NCBI GenBank assembly: GCA_002472565.1
Contig: DKSK01000007.1
Span: forward strand, 1-64,000
Reading direction: 5' to 3'
DNA from: Bacteroidales bacterium UBA7258
GTDB taxonomy: Bacteria > Bacteroidota > Bacteroidia > Bacteroidales > UBA932
Length of the DNA stretch: 64,000 nucleotides
Shown here: positions 25,092 through 33,469 of the stretch, piece after piece
Layout of the letters: each line of letters starts with the position of its first letter
Numbering within the stretch: the first letter of the stretch is position 1
Notes under the pieces: model-generated
Database searches by the model: none
Told to the model about the DNA's origin: nothing
Seen by the model: only the letters and a program-made list of their open reading frames with translations
Made by a program: the position numbers and the translations under genes

Positions 25092-26255
25092 ATGAAAAGA
25101 GATGAACTGGTGGCGATCTGCGCCATGAACAAGATTTTCGGCTACAAGCCGAAGCTGGGGCTGGACCTGATGGATAGCTTCGGCTCCGCTTCTGAGGTTT
25201 TTGCGGCTGACAGAGACCATCTGCGCAAGGTGACCGGACCATGTCCGGAATATCTGTCATACATAAGTCAGAAGACCCTCGACGAGACAGAGAGAGAGCT
25301 GGAAGAGATCGAAAAAGCCGGCAGCCGCTTCATCCCAGTCGGCGATCCACATTATCCTGAACTGCTGAGAGACTGTGCAGATCCTCCGCTAGGGCTCTAT
25401 CTGAGAAGTGACGACCCACAGAACGTGGCCTTCAACGGCCGCCCCTCGGTCGCAATCGTAGGGACAAGAGATGTGAGTCAATATGGGAAAGAGATCTGCA
25501 TAGCAATCGTGAAGGCTCTCGCCCGAGCCAAGCGCAAAAGCGTTATAGTAAGCGGCCTAGCCCTCGGAACCGACATCACAGCGCACCTCGCCGCCCTTGA
25601 CTGCGGACTTCCGACAATCGCTGTCATGGCCACTGGCATCGACGAAGTCTACCCGAAACGCCATGAATATTATGCCGACCAGATTGCGCATGCTCCCATG
25701 AGCGGACTCGTGACGGATTATCCTCCTCACACTCCTCCCCTCGCTCCGCGATTCATGCGGAGAAACAGGATAATCGCCGGTCTGTGCCAGGCCACGATTC
25801 TTATAGAATCCAGGGTGAAGGGCGGAGGAATGTTGACCGCAGGCTATGCAAGCGGTTACGACCGGGAGCTCTACGCCGTTCCTGGCCGGATGGACGACGC
25901 CCGTTCCCAGGGCTGCAACTGGCTTATCGCCTCCCAGAAGGCCGAGGCCGTCTTCGACCCGGAGAAGCTCGTCGACTCCCTCGGGCTCGGAAGCGGGAAG
26001 AAGCTCGGAAGGAAGGACCTTGTCACGAAGGCGCGGGAACATTATTCGGAGTTTCTTCCCGAAGAGGAATGCACAGAACTCACGAAGGTGCTCTCCTTCA
26101 TCCGTGAGGAGCCGGAATCTGACTATCAGACAATATGTTCTGCCCTCGGGATCGAATATTCAAGGGTGGCTTACCTCGCCGGCCTTCTCGAAGCCGATGG
26201 CTTCATCACTTCAGACTTGCTTTCTCAGTGCTGCATTAAGACGGATTTTAGTTAA
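25092..26255 (+). CDS. dprA: DNA-processing protein DprA
   Basis: Single-strand DNA-binding RecA loader for natural transformation. N-terminal helical domain (~1-75), the Rossmann-like DprA core with VAIVGTRDVSQYGKE, IVSGLALGTDITAH, PTIAVMATGIDEVYP, RRNRIIAGL, GGGMLTAGYA and YAVPGR, and a C-terminal winged-helix (~320-380). 387 aa is full length. A candidate -7 element TATATTTT lies at 25052-25059. DprA alone does not show competence; many non-transformable Bacteroidota carry it. Confidence 0.95.
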   Translation: MKRDELVAICAMNKIFGYKPKLGLDLMDSFGSASEVFAADRDHLRKVTGPCPEYLSYISQKTLDETERELEEIEKAGSRFIPVGDPHYPELLRDCADPPLGLYLRSDDPQNVAFNGRPSVAIVGTRDVSQYGKEICIAIVKALARAKRKSVIVSGLALGTDITAHLAALDCGLPTIAVMATGIDEVYPKRHEYYADQIAHAPMSGLVTDYPPHTPPLAPRFMRRNRIIAGLCQATILIESRVKGGGMLTAGYASGYDRELYAVPGRMDDARSQGCNWLIASQKAEAVFDPEKLVDSLGLGSGKKLGRKDLVTKAREHYSEFLPEEECTELTKVLSFIREEPESDYQTICSALGIEYSRVAYLAGLLEADGFITSDLLSQCCIKTDFS

Positions 26256-26260
26256 CTTTG
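26253..26260 (+). promoter_or_regulatory. -7 element for the TatD gene
   Basis: TAACTTTG, exact TAnnTTTG, begins on the dprA stop codon (TAA, 26253-26255) and ends 19 nt before the TatD ATG at 26280, so the downstream pair may be transcribed independently of dprA. Confidence 0.5.
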
Positions 26261-26279
26261 CAGACAAGGAAAAATCTGC

Positions 26280-27050
26280 ATGGGCTATTTCATAGATACA
26301 CACGTCCATTTCTACGACGATGCCTACGGAGAAGACTGCGAGGCGGCCATCGGGCGCTCCGTAGCGGCCGGCGTGAAGAAGATGATCCAGCCAGACATCG
26401 ATTCGAAGGAGCGCGACAAAATGTTCCGCATCAGCGAAGCCCATCCCGGGCTGCTTTTCACCATGCTCGGCCTCTACCCCGGCTCTGTCGGAGCGGACTG
26501 GGAGGAGGAGCTGGCGAAGATGGAGCCTTACTTCGGCCGCGGAATCGTCGCCATCGGCGAAATCGGCCTGGACTATCATTATTCCGCAGACACCGCAGAG
26601 CTTCAGAAAAGAGCCTTCGCCGAGCAGCTCCGCCTGGCTGCTTCGAAAGGACTGCCGGTCAATATCCACATGAGAGATGCCACAGAAGACTTCTTCAATG
26701 TGCTTGATGCTTGCAAGCCGCTCGGAATCAGGGGGAACCTCCATGCGTTCAGCGGCAGTTGGGAGACCTTCCAAAGGCTCGGAAGCTACGGAGACTGGTA
26801 CGTCGGCATAGGCGGAGTCGTCACCTTCAAGCACGCCAAGGTGGCCGAATCCGTGAAAAAGATCCCCTTGGAGAGGATAATTCTGGAGACCGACGCCCCT
26901 TATCTCGCCCCGGAACCGCATCGCGGGCATATCAATGAGAGCTCCTACATACCTTTGATAGCCGCAAAGGTAGCCGAACTTAAAGGAATCACGATAGAAG
27001 AGGTGAGAGATGTCACCACGTCTAACGCGGAAAAACTCTTCGGAATCTGA
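26280..27050 (+). CDS. TatD-family metal-dependent hydrolase/deoxyribonuclease
   Basis: TIM-barrel nuclease-like enzyme. FIDTHVHFYDD gives the first metal HxH, AIGEIGLDYHY the bridging Glu, VNIHMRDA the third His, GNLHAFSGS the fourth and LETDAPYLAP the metal Asp. 256 aa is standard. In other bacteria TatD has 3'-5' exonuclease or D-aminoacyl-tRNA deacylase activity; which applies is not decidable. Six nt before the asparaginase gene. Confidence 0.92.
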   Translation: MGYFIDTHVHFYDDAYGEDCEAAIGRSVAAGVKKMIQPDIDSKERDKMFRISEAHPGLLFTMLGLYPGSVGADWEEELAKMEPYFGRGIVAIGEIGLDYHYSADTAELQKRAFAEQLRLAASKGLPVNIHMRDATEDFFNVLDACKPLGIRGNLHAFSGSWETFQRLGSYGDWYVGIGGVVTFKHAKVAESVKKIPLERIILETDAPYLAPEPHRGHINESSYIPLIAAKVAELKGITIEEVRDVTTSNAEKLFGI

Positions 27051-27056
27051 TACTAC

Positions 27057-28106
27057 ATGGATATGGAAAAAGGACAGAAATCATCAATTCTGCTGATTTA
27101 CACCGGAGGCACCATAGGCATGAAACAGGATGCCTCGGACCTGACTCTGAAGCCTTTCGATTTCAGCCAGATTCTGGACGAGGTGCCGGAACTGAAGAAA
27201 TTCGCCCTGAAAGTAGATTCTTACACCTTCGACCCGCTTATCGATTCTTCCGATGTCGAGCCCGTCTTCTGGCAGAGGCTGGCAGAACTTATCAGCGGAA
27301 AATATGATGATTACGATGGCTTCATTGTCCTGCACGGGACCGACACGATGGCCTATTCGGCCTCAGCCCTGAGTTTCATGCTGGACGGGCTCACCAAGCC
27401 GGTCATCTTCACCGGGAGCCAGCTTCCGATCGGAGTCCCGAGGACAGACGGCAAGGAAAACATCATATCCGCGGTGGAGATAGCTTCGGCCAAGGATGCC
27501 GACGGACACGCAATGGTCCCGGAAGTCTGCATCTTCTTCAACTCCTACCTAATCAGAGGAAACAGGGCGGTGAAGGTCAGCTCCGAAGATTTCAGGGCCT
27601 TCCGCTCGCCTAACCTTCCTGCGCTGGCGGAGGCAGGCATAAGCATCCGCTATAACACCGACCTCATACGCCACCCTCTCGACTGGTACCAGTCTCTGGG
27701 AGTCAACACGAAGCTCGACACGAGGGTATCCATATTGAAAATCCACCCCGGCATCACCCCGCAGGTAGTGAGGGACATTCTGCTGGGAGCCGAAACAAGA
27801 GCCGTCATAATCGAGACATACGGCTCCGGCAACGCGCCCTCCCGTCAGTGGTTTCTCGATGCGGTCGGAGAGGCCTGCCGGCAAGGCAAGGTTCTGGTCA
27901 ACGTGACTCAATGCCTGTCCGGAAAAGTCAACATGGGAATCTATGCCAACGGGAAGGCTCTCCAGGACGCAGGGGTAGTCTGTGGCTATGACTCCACCAC
28001 AGAGGCCGCTCTGGGCAAACTTTTTTACCTGCTCGGGAAAAGCTCTGACAATGAATGGGTTAAGGCGATGATGACTAAAAATCTGAAAGGCGAAATCTCT
28101 AAATAA
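27057..28106 (+). CDS. ansA: Type I (cytoplasmic) L-asparaginase
   Basis: Hydrolyses asparagine to aspartate and ammonia. The first catalytic Thr lies in YTGGTIGM (15-22) and the second Thr-Asp-Lys region in VLHGTDTMAYSASAL; LPIGVPRTDGKENI matches the family. No signal peptide, so the cytoplasmic low-affinity type. 349 aa. Initiation at either of two Mets (residues 1 or 3) is possible. The operon probably ends here, because a new promoter follows. Confidence 0.93.
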   Translation: MDMEKGQKSSILLIYTGGTIGMKQDASDLTLKPFDFSQILDEVPELKKFALKVDSYTFDPLIDSSDVEPVFWQRLAELISGKYDDYDGFIVLHGTDTMAYSASALSFMLDGLTKPVIFTGSQLPIGVPRTDGKENIISAVEIASAKDADGHAMVPEVCIFFNSYLIRGNRAVKVSSEDFRAFRSPNLPALAEAGISIRYNTDLIRHPLDWYQSLGVNTKLDTRVSILKIHPGITPQVVRDILLGAETRAVIIETYGSGNAPSRQWFLDAVGEACRQGKVLVNVTQCLSGKVNMGIYANGKALQDAGVVCGYDSTTEAALGKLFYLLGKSSDNEWVKAMMTKNLKGEISK

Positions 28107-28109
28107 TTA

Positions 28110-28139
28110 TTGCCGAATGAAATTTAATTGCTATATTGG
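28110..28139 (+). promoter_or_regulatory. Promoter of the ExbB/ExbD operon
   Basis: TTG at 28110-28112, 19 nt, then TATATTGG at 28132-28139: the -33/-7 spacing is ideal and the -7 box has one mismatch to TAnnTTTG. The leader to the ATG at 28235 would be ~90 nt, AT-rich, with no structure I recognise. Confidence 0.5.
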
Positions 28140-28234
28140 CACGAAATTCTGTAGAGGCGGAGAATATTAGCCACTGACCACGGATAAAATTTTTAAAGCA
28201 AATACATTCAATTATTAAAAACACAAAAACAATT

Positions 28235-29044
28235 ATGAAAAAAATTTTCATGATTTTGGCAGTAGCCGGTCTGATGGCCGCATCTGCAAGCATCGCTTCG
28301 GCCCAGGAAGACTCCACCGCCGCAGCCCCTGCCGCGACTGAGCAGGTAGCAGCCGGCGACCAGTCCGGAGCCAACCTACTTAACGGCACCGGCGAAGAGA
28401 TTCCTCTTCACCAGGCCATCAAGACAAAGTTCATCGAAGGAGGCGCAGGCTTCATGGCGCTCATCGTCATCTGCCTTATCCTCGGTCTCGCCCTCGCTAT
28501 CGAGCGCATCCTTTACCTGACTTTCTCCAAGACCAACACCAAGAAACTTCTCGCCCAGGTTGAGAAGGCTCTCGCAGAAGGCGGAGTCGAGAAGGCCAAG
28601 GATATTTGCCGCAACACCCGCGGACCTGTAGCCAGCATCTTCTATCAGGGACTGCTCCGCTACGACCAGGGCGTCGACACCGTTGAGAAGACCATCGTTT
28701 CCTATGGCAATGTTCAGATGAGCAACATGGAGAACGGACTTTCTTGGATCTCCCTCTTCATCGCCATCGCCCCATCTCTCGGATTCCTTGGAACCGTTAT
28801 CGGTATGATCCAGGCCTTCGATGCCATCCAGGCCGCGGGAGATATCTCTCCTAACGTTGTCGCCGGAGGTATGAAGGTCGCCCTTATCACGACTGTAGCA
28901 GGACTTATCGTCGCCATGATTCTTCAGATCTTCTACAACTACATCCTTGCCAAGATTGACGCCCTCACCATTGATATGGAGGATTCTTCAATCTCCCTCA
29001 TCGATGTACTCACGAAGTACTCTGCCAAGAATTCGGCCAAGTAA
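28235..29044 (+). CDS. exbB: ExbB/TolQ/MotA-family proton channel protein
   Basis: Pentameric inner-membrane stator that uses the proton gradient to energise TonB. Three core helices: residues ~65-95 (GGAGFMALIVICLILGLALAIE), ~165-190 (LSWISLFIAIAPSLGFLGTVIGMIQAF, the family signature) and ~205-240 (VAGGMKVALITTVAGLIVAMIL). Upstream is a cleavable-looking signal peptide (MKKIFMILAVAGLMAASASIASA) and an Ala/Pro-rich linker to residue ~55, absent from E. coli ExbB. First gene of a four-gene operon. Confidence 0.92.
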   Translation: MKKIFMILAVAGLMAASASIASAQEDSTAAAPAATEQVAAGDQSGANLLNGTGEEIPLHQAIKTKFIEGGAGFMALIVICLILGLALAIERILYLTFSKTNTKKLLAQVEKALAEGGVEKAKDICRNTRGPVASIFYQGLLRYDQGVDTVEKTIVSYGNVQMSNMENGLSWISLFIAIAPSLGFLGTVIGMIQAFDAIQAAGDISPNVVAGGMKVALITTVAGLIVAMILQIFYNYILAKIDALTIDMEDSSISLIDVLTKYSAKNSAK

Positions 29045-29068
29045 GTTCAAGCTTAAAGCAAACCCACA

Positions 29069-29524
29069 ATGAAAAATCTCAACAAAATATTTAAATGGCT
29101 CATGTGGGCGCTGATCATCGTCAGTGTCGTCATCCTCGTATGGGGCTTTGCGAAAGGCTACCCTGCGGTAGTGGGTGAAGGCAATGACGCGACCGTTAAC
29201 GTCTTGCTCAACTGGGCCTATATAATGGTCGGAATTGCGATTTTCTGCGTAGTCGTGCTCGGCATCTGCGTAGCGGCCGCAAACAACCCTAAGAGCCTTA
29301 TCAAGCTTCTGGGCGGAATTGTCTGCGCCTGCGTTCTCGTGATTATCTGCTACGCTCTCGCACCGGCCTCTCCAGCCGTCGGCCTCACATCTGCAACTGA
29401 GCCTCCTACACACGCTGTGCTCAAGATGACCGACACCATCATGCTCCTTACCTATGTACTCGGCGTCGCGGCGATTCTCGCCATCATCGTCGGGGAAATC
29501 GTAAGCGCTGTACGTAATAAATAG
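29069..29524 (+). CDS. Small four-helix membrane protein of the ExbB/ExbD operon
   Basis: 151 aa with about four membrane helices (residues ~8-27, 45-70, 78-100, 122-146). No enzymatic motif and no family function I can name. It sits 24 nt after exbB and 10 nt before exbD1, so it is cotranscribed and coexpressed with the energiser. Similar small membrane proteins are found at this position in other Bacteroidota. It could be an accessory or assembly subunit of the complex, which is inference from position. Confidence 0.75.
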   Translation: MKNLNKIFKWLMWALIIVSVVILVWGFAKGYPAVVGEGNDATVNVLLNWAYIMVGIAIFCVVVLGICVAAANNPKSLIKLLGGIVCACVLVIICYALAPASPAVGLTSATEPPTHAVLKMTDTIMLLTYVLGVAAILAIIVGEIVSAVRNK

Positions 29525-29534
29525 CTCTGACACC

Positions 29535-30131
29535 ATGGCTAAGAAGAAAACACCTGCGATTAACTCAAGCTCGACGGCTGACATTGCGTTTCTCCTTCTC
29601 TGCTACTTCCTCATGACAACCACCATGGGATCGCAGACAGGACTTCAGCGCCGTCTCCCGCCTATGCCTGACCCGAATCAGAAAGTCCAGGACCAGAAGG
29701 TCAACCGCCGCAACATTATTGTGGTGAAGATCAACTCGGCCGACAGACTCCTCGCCGGTTCAAAGCCAATGGACGTTAGCGAGCTCAAAGACGAAATTAA
29801 GATATTCCTTACCAACCCGGCCAATGACCCTAACCTTCCGGAAAGAGAGGACAAGGTTGTAGAAGGCCTGCCTACGTCATACCGCGGAGGACACTACGCT
29901 ATATCAAAGGGCGTAATCTCTCTGCAGAATGACCGCGGAACCTCATACGCCGCTTACATAGCCGTTCAGAACGAGCTTGTAAAGGCAATCAATGAACTCC
30001 GTGACGATGCATCTATGACAATCTACGGCAAAAAGTTCCTGAATCTTTCAGAGGACGAGCAAGACGTTATCAAGGAGTGCATCCCACAGAACATCTCAGA
30101 GGCTGAACCTAAGGATGTAGCCAAAAAATAG
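29535..30131 (+). CDS. exbD: ExbD/TolR-family protein 1
   Basis: Single N-terminal membrane helix with the essential proton-carrying Asp (D16 in SSSTADIAFLLLCYF), followed by a periplasmic domain. At 198 aa it is longer than E. coli ExbD (~141 aa); the extra length is a loop around residues 90-130 (NPANDPNLPEREDKVVEGLP and beyond). It pairs with ExbD2 downstream, 12 nt away, suggesting a heteromeric peptidoglycan-binding/transducing dimer inside the ExbB pentamer. Confidence 0.9.
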   Translation: MAKKKTPAINSSSTADIAFLLLCYFLMTTTMGSQTGLQRRLPPMPDPNQKVQDQKVNRRNIIVVKINSADRLLAGSKPMDVSELKDEIKIFLTNPANDPNLPEREDKVVEGLPTSYRGGHYAISKGVISLQNDRGTSYAAYIAVQNELVKAINELRDDASMTIYGKKFLNLSEDEQDVIKECIPQNISEAEPKDVAKK

Positions 30132-30143
30132 GAGAACAGAATT

Positions 30144-30608
30144 ATGGCATTCGGAAGATCTGGAAAAAAGGAGATGCCGGGAATTACCTCGAGCTCTCTG
30201 TCTGATATCGTATTCATGCTTTTGTTCTTCTTCATGGTTACAACCCAGATGCGTGAAACCGAGAACAAAGTTCAGGTAAAGGTTCCTGAGGCTTCAGAGG
30301 TTGTAAAACTTGAGAGGAAAGACCTGTCGTCATACATCAACATCGGACCTCCTATCATCTCGCTCCAGGCTCAATACGGAAATGAGCCTCGTATCCAGCT
30401 CAATGACTCTTTCAAGTCTACGAGCGACATACGTGACTTCATCGCCGCAGAGCGTGAGTCCAAGAGCGAGGCGGACCGCAGTTTCATGACTACCGTCATC
30501 AAATGCGATGAGAACGTGAGGATGGGTATCGTTACCGATGTCAAGCAGGAGCTCAGACGCTGCTCCGCGCTTAAGATCATGTATCAGGCTCGCAAAACTA
30601 ATAATTAG
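30144..30608 (+). CDS. exbD: ExbD/TolR-family protein 2
   Basis: 154 aa; Asp21 in SSSLSDIVFMLLFFFMV is the conserved membrane Asp, then a short periplasmic domain ending RCSALKIMYQARKTNN. Paralogue of the preceding gene and probably its partner. Last gene before a strong terminator. Confidence 0.92.
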   Translation: MAFGRSGKKEMPGITSSSLSDIVFMLLFFFMVTTQMRETENKVQVKVPEASEVVKLERKDLSSYINIGPPIISLQAQYGNEPRIQLNDSFKSTSDIRDFIAAERESKSEADRSFMTTVIKCDENVRMGIVTDVKQELRRCSALKIMYQARKTNN

Positions 30609-30626
30609 CTTTAACCAGCATACTGA

Positions 30627-30665
30627 AGAGGAGGGTGACTTAGCGGTCACCCTCTTCTTTTTGTC
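30627..30665 (+). terminator. Rho-independent terminator of the ExbB/ExbD operon
   Basis: GAGGGTGAC (30631-30639), loop TTAGCG, GTCACCCTC (30646-30654), then TTCTTTTTTG. A perfect 9-bp GC-rich stem with a T tract; flanking AAGAG/CTTCTT extends it. Confidence 0.9.
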
Positions 30666-30691
30666 TAAATGCCGGCAAAATACTATATTTG
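30661..30691 (+). promoter_or_regulatory. Promoter of asnS
   Basis: TTG at 30661-30663, a 20-nt spacer, then TATATTTG at 30684-30691, an exact Bacteroidota -33/-7 pair; the ATG at 30711 is 19 nt further. The -33 TTG overlaps the T tail of the upstream terminator. Confidence 0.65.
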
Positions 30692-30710
30692 CTGTAATTT
30701 AATCATCACC

Positions 30711-32111
30711 ATGGAGAAGTTAGTCAGAACTAAGGTCAAAGACCTTCTGAAAGCCGAGCCGGGCAAGGACGTACTAGCCAAAGGCTGGGTCAGGACAAAG
30801 CGTGGAAACAAACAAATAAAATTCATAGCCCTGAATGACGGCTCCTGCCTTGCCAACATACAAGTAGTGGCAGACACGAGCGTAATTTCTGAAGACGTGC
30901 TGAAGAGGCTCACCACAGGCGCAAGCCTCGAGGTAAGAGGAAAACTGGTGGCATCAGTCGGAAGCGGCCAGGCAGTGGAAATCCAGGCGGAAGAAATTGA
31001 AGTCTACGGAGACTGCGACCCTATGCGCTACCCTCTCCAGAAAAAGGACACTTCGCTGGAGTACCTGCGCACGGTCGCTCACATGAGGCCGAGGACAAAC
31101 ACTTTCGGTGCCGTGCTGAGAATCCGCAGCCAGATGGCTTACGCCATCCACACCTTCTTCCAGAACAAGGGTTTCGTCTACCTCAACACCCCTCTCATAA
31201 CCGAGTCTGACGCGGAAGGAGCAGGAGACATGTTTGAGGTTACGACACTGGACCTCACCAAGGTTCCTATGCACGAGGGGAAGGTCGACTATTCCAAGGA
31301 CTTCTTCGGCAAACGCACAAGCCTCACCGTCAGCGGTCAGCTGGAAGGCGAGCTCGGCGCTACTGCCGTAGGGGAGATCTACACCTTCGGACCGACCTTC
31401 AGGGCAGAGAATTCGAACACACCGAGACATCTCGCCGAATTCTGGATGATCGAGCCGGAAATGGCCTTCTACGAGATCGAGGACAACATGGTTCTGGCAG
31501 AGGAATTCGTCAAGTACCTTGTAAAATGGGCTCTTGACAATTGCATGGAAGATCTTGAGTTCCTCAATGGAAAATACGACAACGGCCTCATCGAGAGGCT
31601 TCAGAGCGTAATCGGAACCGAATTCCAGCGCGTCACCTACACCGAGGGAATGGACATTCTCGAAGACGCTGAGAAGAAGGGCCATGTCTTCGAATTCCCG
31701 GTTCACTGGGGCGCCGATCTCCAGAGCGAACACGAGCGTTTCCTTGTAGAACAGCACTTTAAGAAGCCTGTCATCCTCACTGACTTCCCTAAAGACATCA
31801 AGGCCTTCTACATGAAGCAGAATGAAGACGGCAGGACAGTGAGGGGTATGGATGTGCTCTTCCCGAAGATCGGAGAAATCATCGGAGGCTCAGAGAGGGA
31901 AGCATCCCTCGAAAAACTCGAGGCCAGAATCGATGAGCTGCACATGAGCCGTAAGAACCTCGAGTGGTACATCGACACCCGTCGTTTCGGAACGGTTCCT
32001 CACAGCGGCTTCGGCCTTGGCTTCGAAAGGCTCCTGCTCTTCGTTACCGGCATGGCGAACATCAGAGACGTGATTCCGTTCCCGAGGACACCGAGAAACG
32101 CAGACTTTTAA
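30711..32111 (+). CDS. asnS: Asparaginyl-tRNA synthetase
   Basis: Charges tRNA-Asn. N-terminal OB-fold anticodon domain (VLAKGWVRTKRGNKQIKFIALNDGS), class II motif 2 FRAENSNTPRHLAEFWMIEPEM and motif 3 SGFGLGFERLLLFVTGM. Starting at the ATG at 30711 gives 466 aa, the family norm; an in-frame ATG at 30669 precedes the -7 element and can be discarded. Followed 12 nt later by udk. Confidence 0.95.
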   Translation: MEKLVRTKVKDLLKAEPGKDVLAKGWVRTKRGNKQIKFIALNDGSCLANIQVVADTSVISEDVLKRLTTGASLEVRGKLVASVGSGQAVEIQAEEIEVYGDCDPMRYPLQKKDTSLEYLRTVAHMRPRTNTFGAVLRIRSQMAYAIHTFFQNKGFVYLNTPLITESDAEGAGDMFEVTTLDLTKVPMHEGKVDYSKDFFGKRTSLTVSGQLEGELGATAVGEIYTFGPTFRAENSNTPRHLAEFWMIEPEMAFYEIEDNMVLAEEFVKYLVKWALDNCMEDLEFLNGKYDNGLIERLQSVIGTEFQRVTYTEGMDILEDAEKKGHVFEFPVHWGADLQSEHERFLVEQHFKKPVILTDFPKDIKAFYMKQNEDGRTVRGMDVLFPKIGEIIGGSEREASLEKLEARIDELHMSRKNLEWYIDTRRFGTVPHSGFGLGFERLLLFVTGMANIRDVIPFPRTPRNADF

Positions 32112-32123
32112 TCCACTGGCCTT

Positions 32124-32747
32124 ATGTTGGTGATCGGAATTGCTGGAGGCTCAGGCTCCGGGAAAACGACAGTCGTAAACGAACTCATCAAGCAGCTCAA
32201 GGAAAGGGTGGTAGTCATCCCTCAGGATTCCTATTACAAGGACTCCAGCCATGTTCCAATGGAAGAAAGGCAGAAGATCAACTTTGACCATCCTGAATCA
32301 ATCGACTGGCGGCTCCTATGCGGACAGCTTGCTGATCTGAAAGCAGGCAAGACAATCGAGCAGCCCATCTATTCCTATATCACCTGCTCCCGGTCAAAAA
32401 CAGAAACCGTAACAGTAAAGCCGGCGGACGTAATCATTATAGAAGGGATACTGATCTTCACTTGTAAAGAGCTCCGCGACCAGCTGGACATCAAAATCTT
32501 CGTAGACGCGGACGACGACGACAGGCTGATGAGGGTCATGGCAAGGGACATTATCGAAAGGGGGAAGACGGTCGAGTCTGTCATCGAAAGATACTCAAAG
32601 ACCGTAAAGCCCATGTATCTTCAGTTCATAGAACCTTCTAAGCGCTACGCCGACATCATAATTCCGCAAGGCGGGCACAACAAGGTTGCCATCGACGTAA
32701 TTGCGGCAACAATAGAGCGCTCCCTCAACAAGGAGCATGGAGTGTGA
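32124..32747 (+). CDS. udk: Uridine kinase
   Basis: Phosphorylates uridine/cytidine with ATP or GTP in pyrimidine salvage. P-loop GIAGGSGSGKTT (5-16), DSYYKDSSH, and VIIIEGILIF for the active-site region. 207 aa is typical. The stop overlaps the GTG of tonB by 4 nt (GTGA), so the two are translationally coupled. Confidence 0.94.
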   Translation: MLVIGIAGGSGSGKTTVVNELIKQLKERVVVIPQDSYYKDSSHVPMEERQKINFDHPESIDWRLLCGQLADLKAGKTIEQPIYSYITCSRSKTETVTVKPADVIIIEGILIFTCKELRDQLDIKIFVDADDDDRLMRVMARDIIERGKTVESVIERYSKTVKPMYLQFIEPSKRYADIIIPQGGHNKVAIDVIAATIERSLNKEHGV

Positions 32748-33469
32748 AGAAACTCACAGAAGAAGACAAGGCAGGACTATATATCACCGTGATCGTACAC
32801 CTCACGGTGATAATTGTGTTGCTTGCCACAAGCCTCGGTTCGGCCCTCAAACACGATTCTTTCTTGATCGACTTCTCTGCAGAGCAGCCCGAAGAGCAGA
32901 AGCATGCCGCGGAGCCCGAGAAAGAAGACCAGTCCTTCGACGAGGCTATTTCCGAACGAGTCGAAGAGCTTATCAACGGGACTTCGGGAGAGAACTTCAA
33001 GAATATTGCCGTCGACCGCTCATCGGCGCTGAAAGACGACAGGGGCACGGATGCCGACCAGCTCTACAAAGATGCAGAGAATCTCGCCAAAGAACTCAAC
33101 GCCGGCTTCGAGGTTGAAAACGATGAGAATTACGCTCCCATAAAAAAGAATGAACCGGAGAAGAAAACGGCACAGAAGACATATTCAGGTCCTTCTGTAG
33201 TCTCCTATTCACTCGGTGGCAGAAAGGCCAGCAAACTCCCGATTCCGGCCTACCGTTGCTACGGAGGTGGAATGGTCACCGTCATCATAACCGTGGACCC
33301 GGCCGGGAACGTGGTAGACGCGAAAATCCAAGACGAGACATCCAGTGATGACACTTGCCTGAGGAATTTTGCAATAAGGGCCGCCAGAATGTCTAAGTTT
33401 TCTGCCGACCCTCATGCGCCCCACCGCCAGGGCGGGGATATAGTCTATCAGTTTATTTCCCAGAATTGA
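32744..33469 (+). CDS. tonB: TonB-like energy transducer
   Basis: Inner-membrane anchored protein passing ExbB/ExbD energy to outer-membrane receptors. One N-terminal helix (~11-33, YITVIVHLTVIIVLLATSLGS), an acidic linker (34-150) with little Pro, unlike the Pro-rich linker of E. coli TonB, and a C-terminal TonB domain (~155-241): KLPIPAYRCYGGGMVTVIITVDPAGNVVDAKI. GTG start overlapping udk. The ExbB/ExbD genes lie 2.1 kb upstream, separated by asnS and udk. Its last 17 bp overlap the converging S41 protease gene. Confidence 0.87.
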   Translation: MKKLTEEDKAGLYITVIVHLTVIIVLLATSLGSALKHDSFLIDFSAEQPEEQKHAAEPEKEDQSFDEAISERVEELINGTSGENFKNIAVDRSSALKDDRGTDADQLYKDAENLAKELNAGFEVENDENYAPIKKNEPEKKTAQKTYSGPSVVSYSLGGRKASKLPIPAYRCYGGGMVTVIITVDPAGNVVDAKIQDETSSDDTCLRNFAIRAARMSKFSADPHAPHRQGGDIVYQFISQN

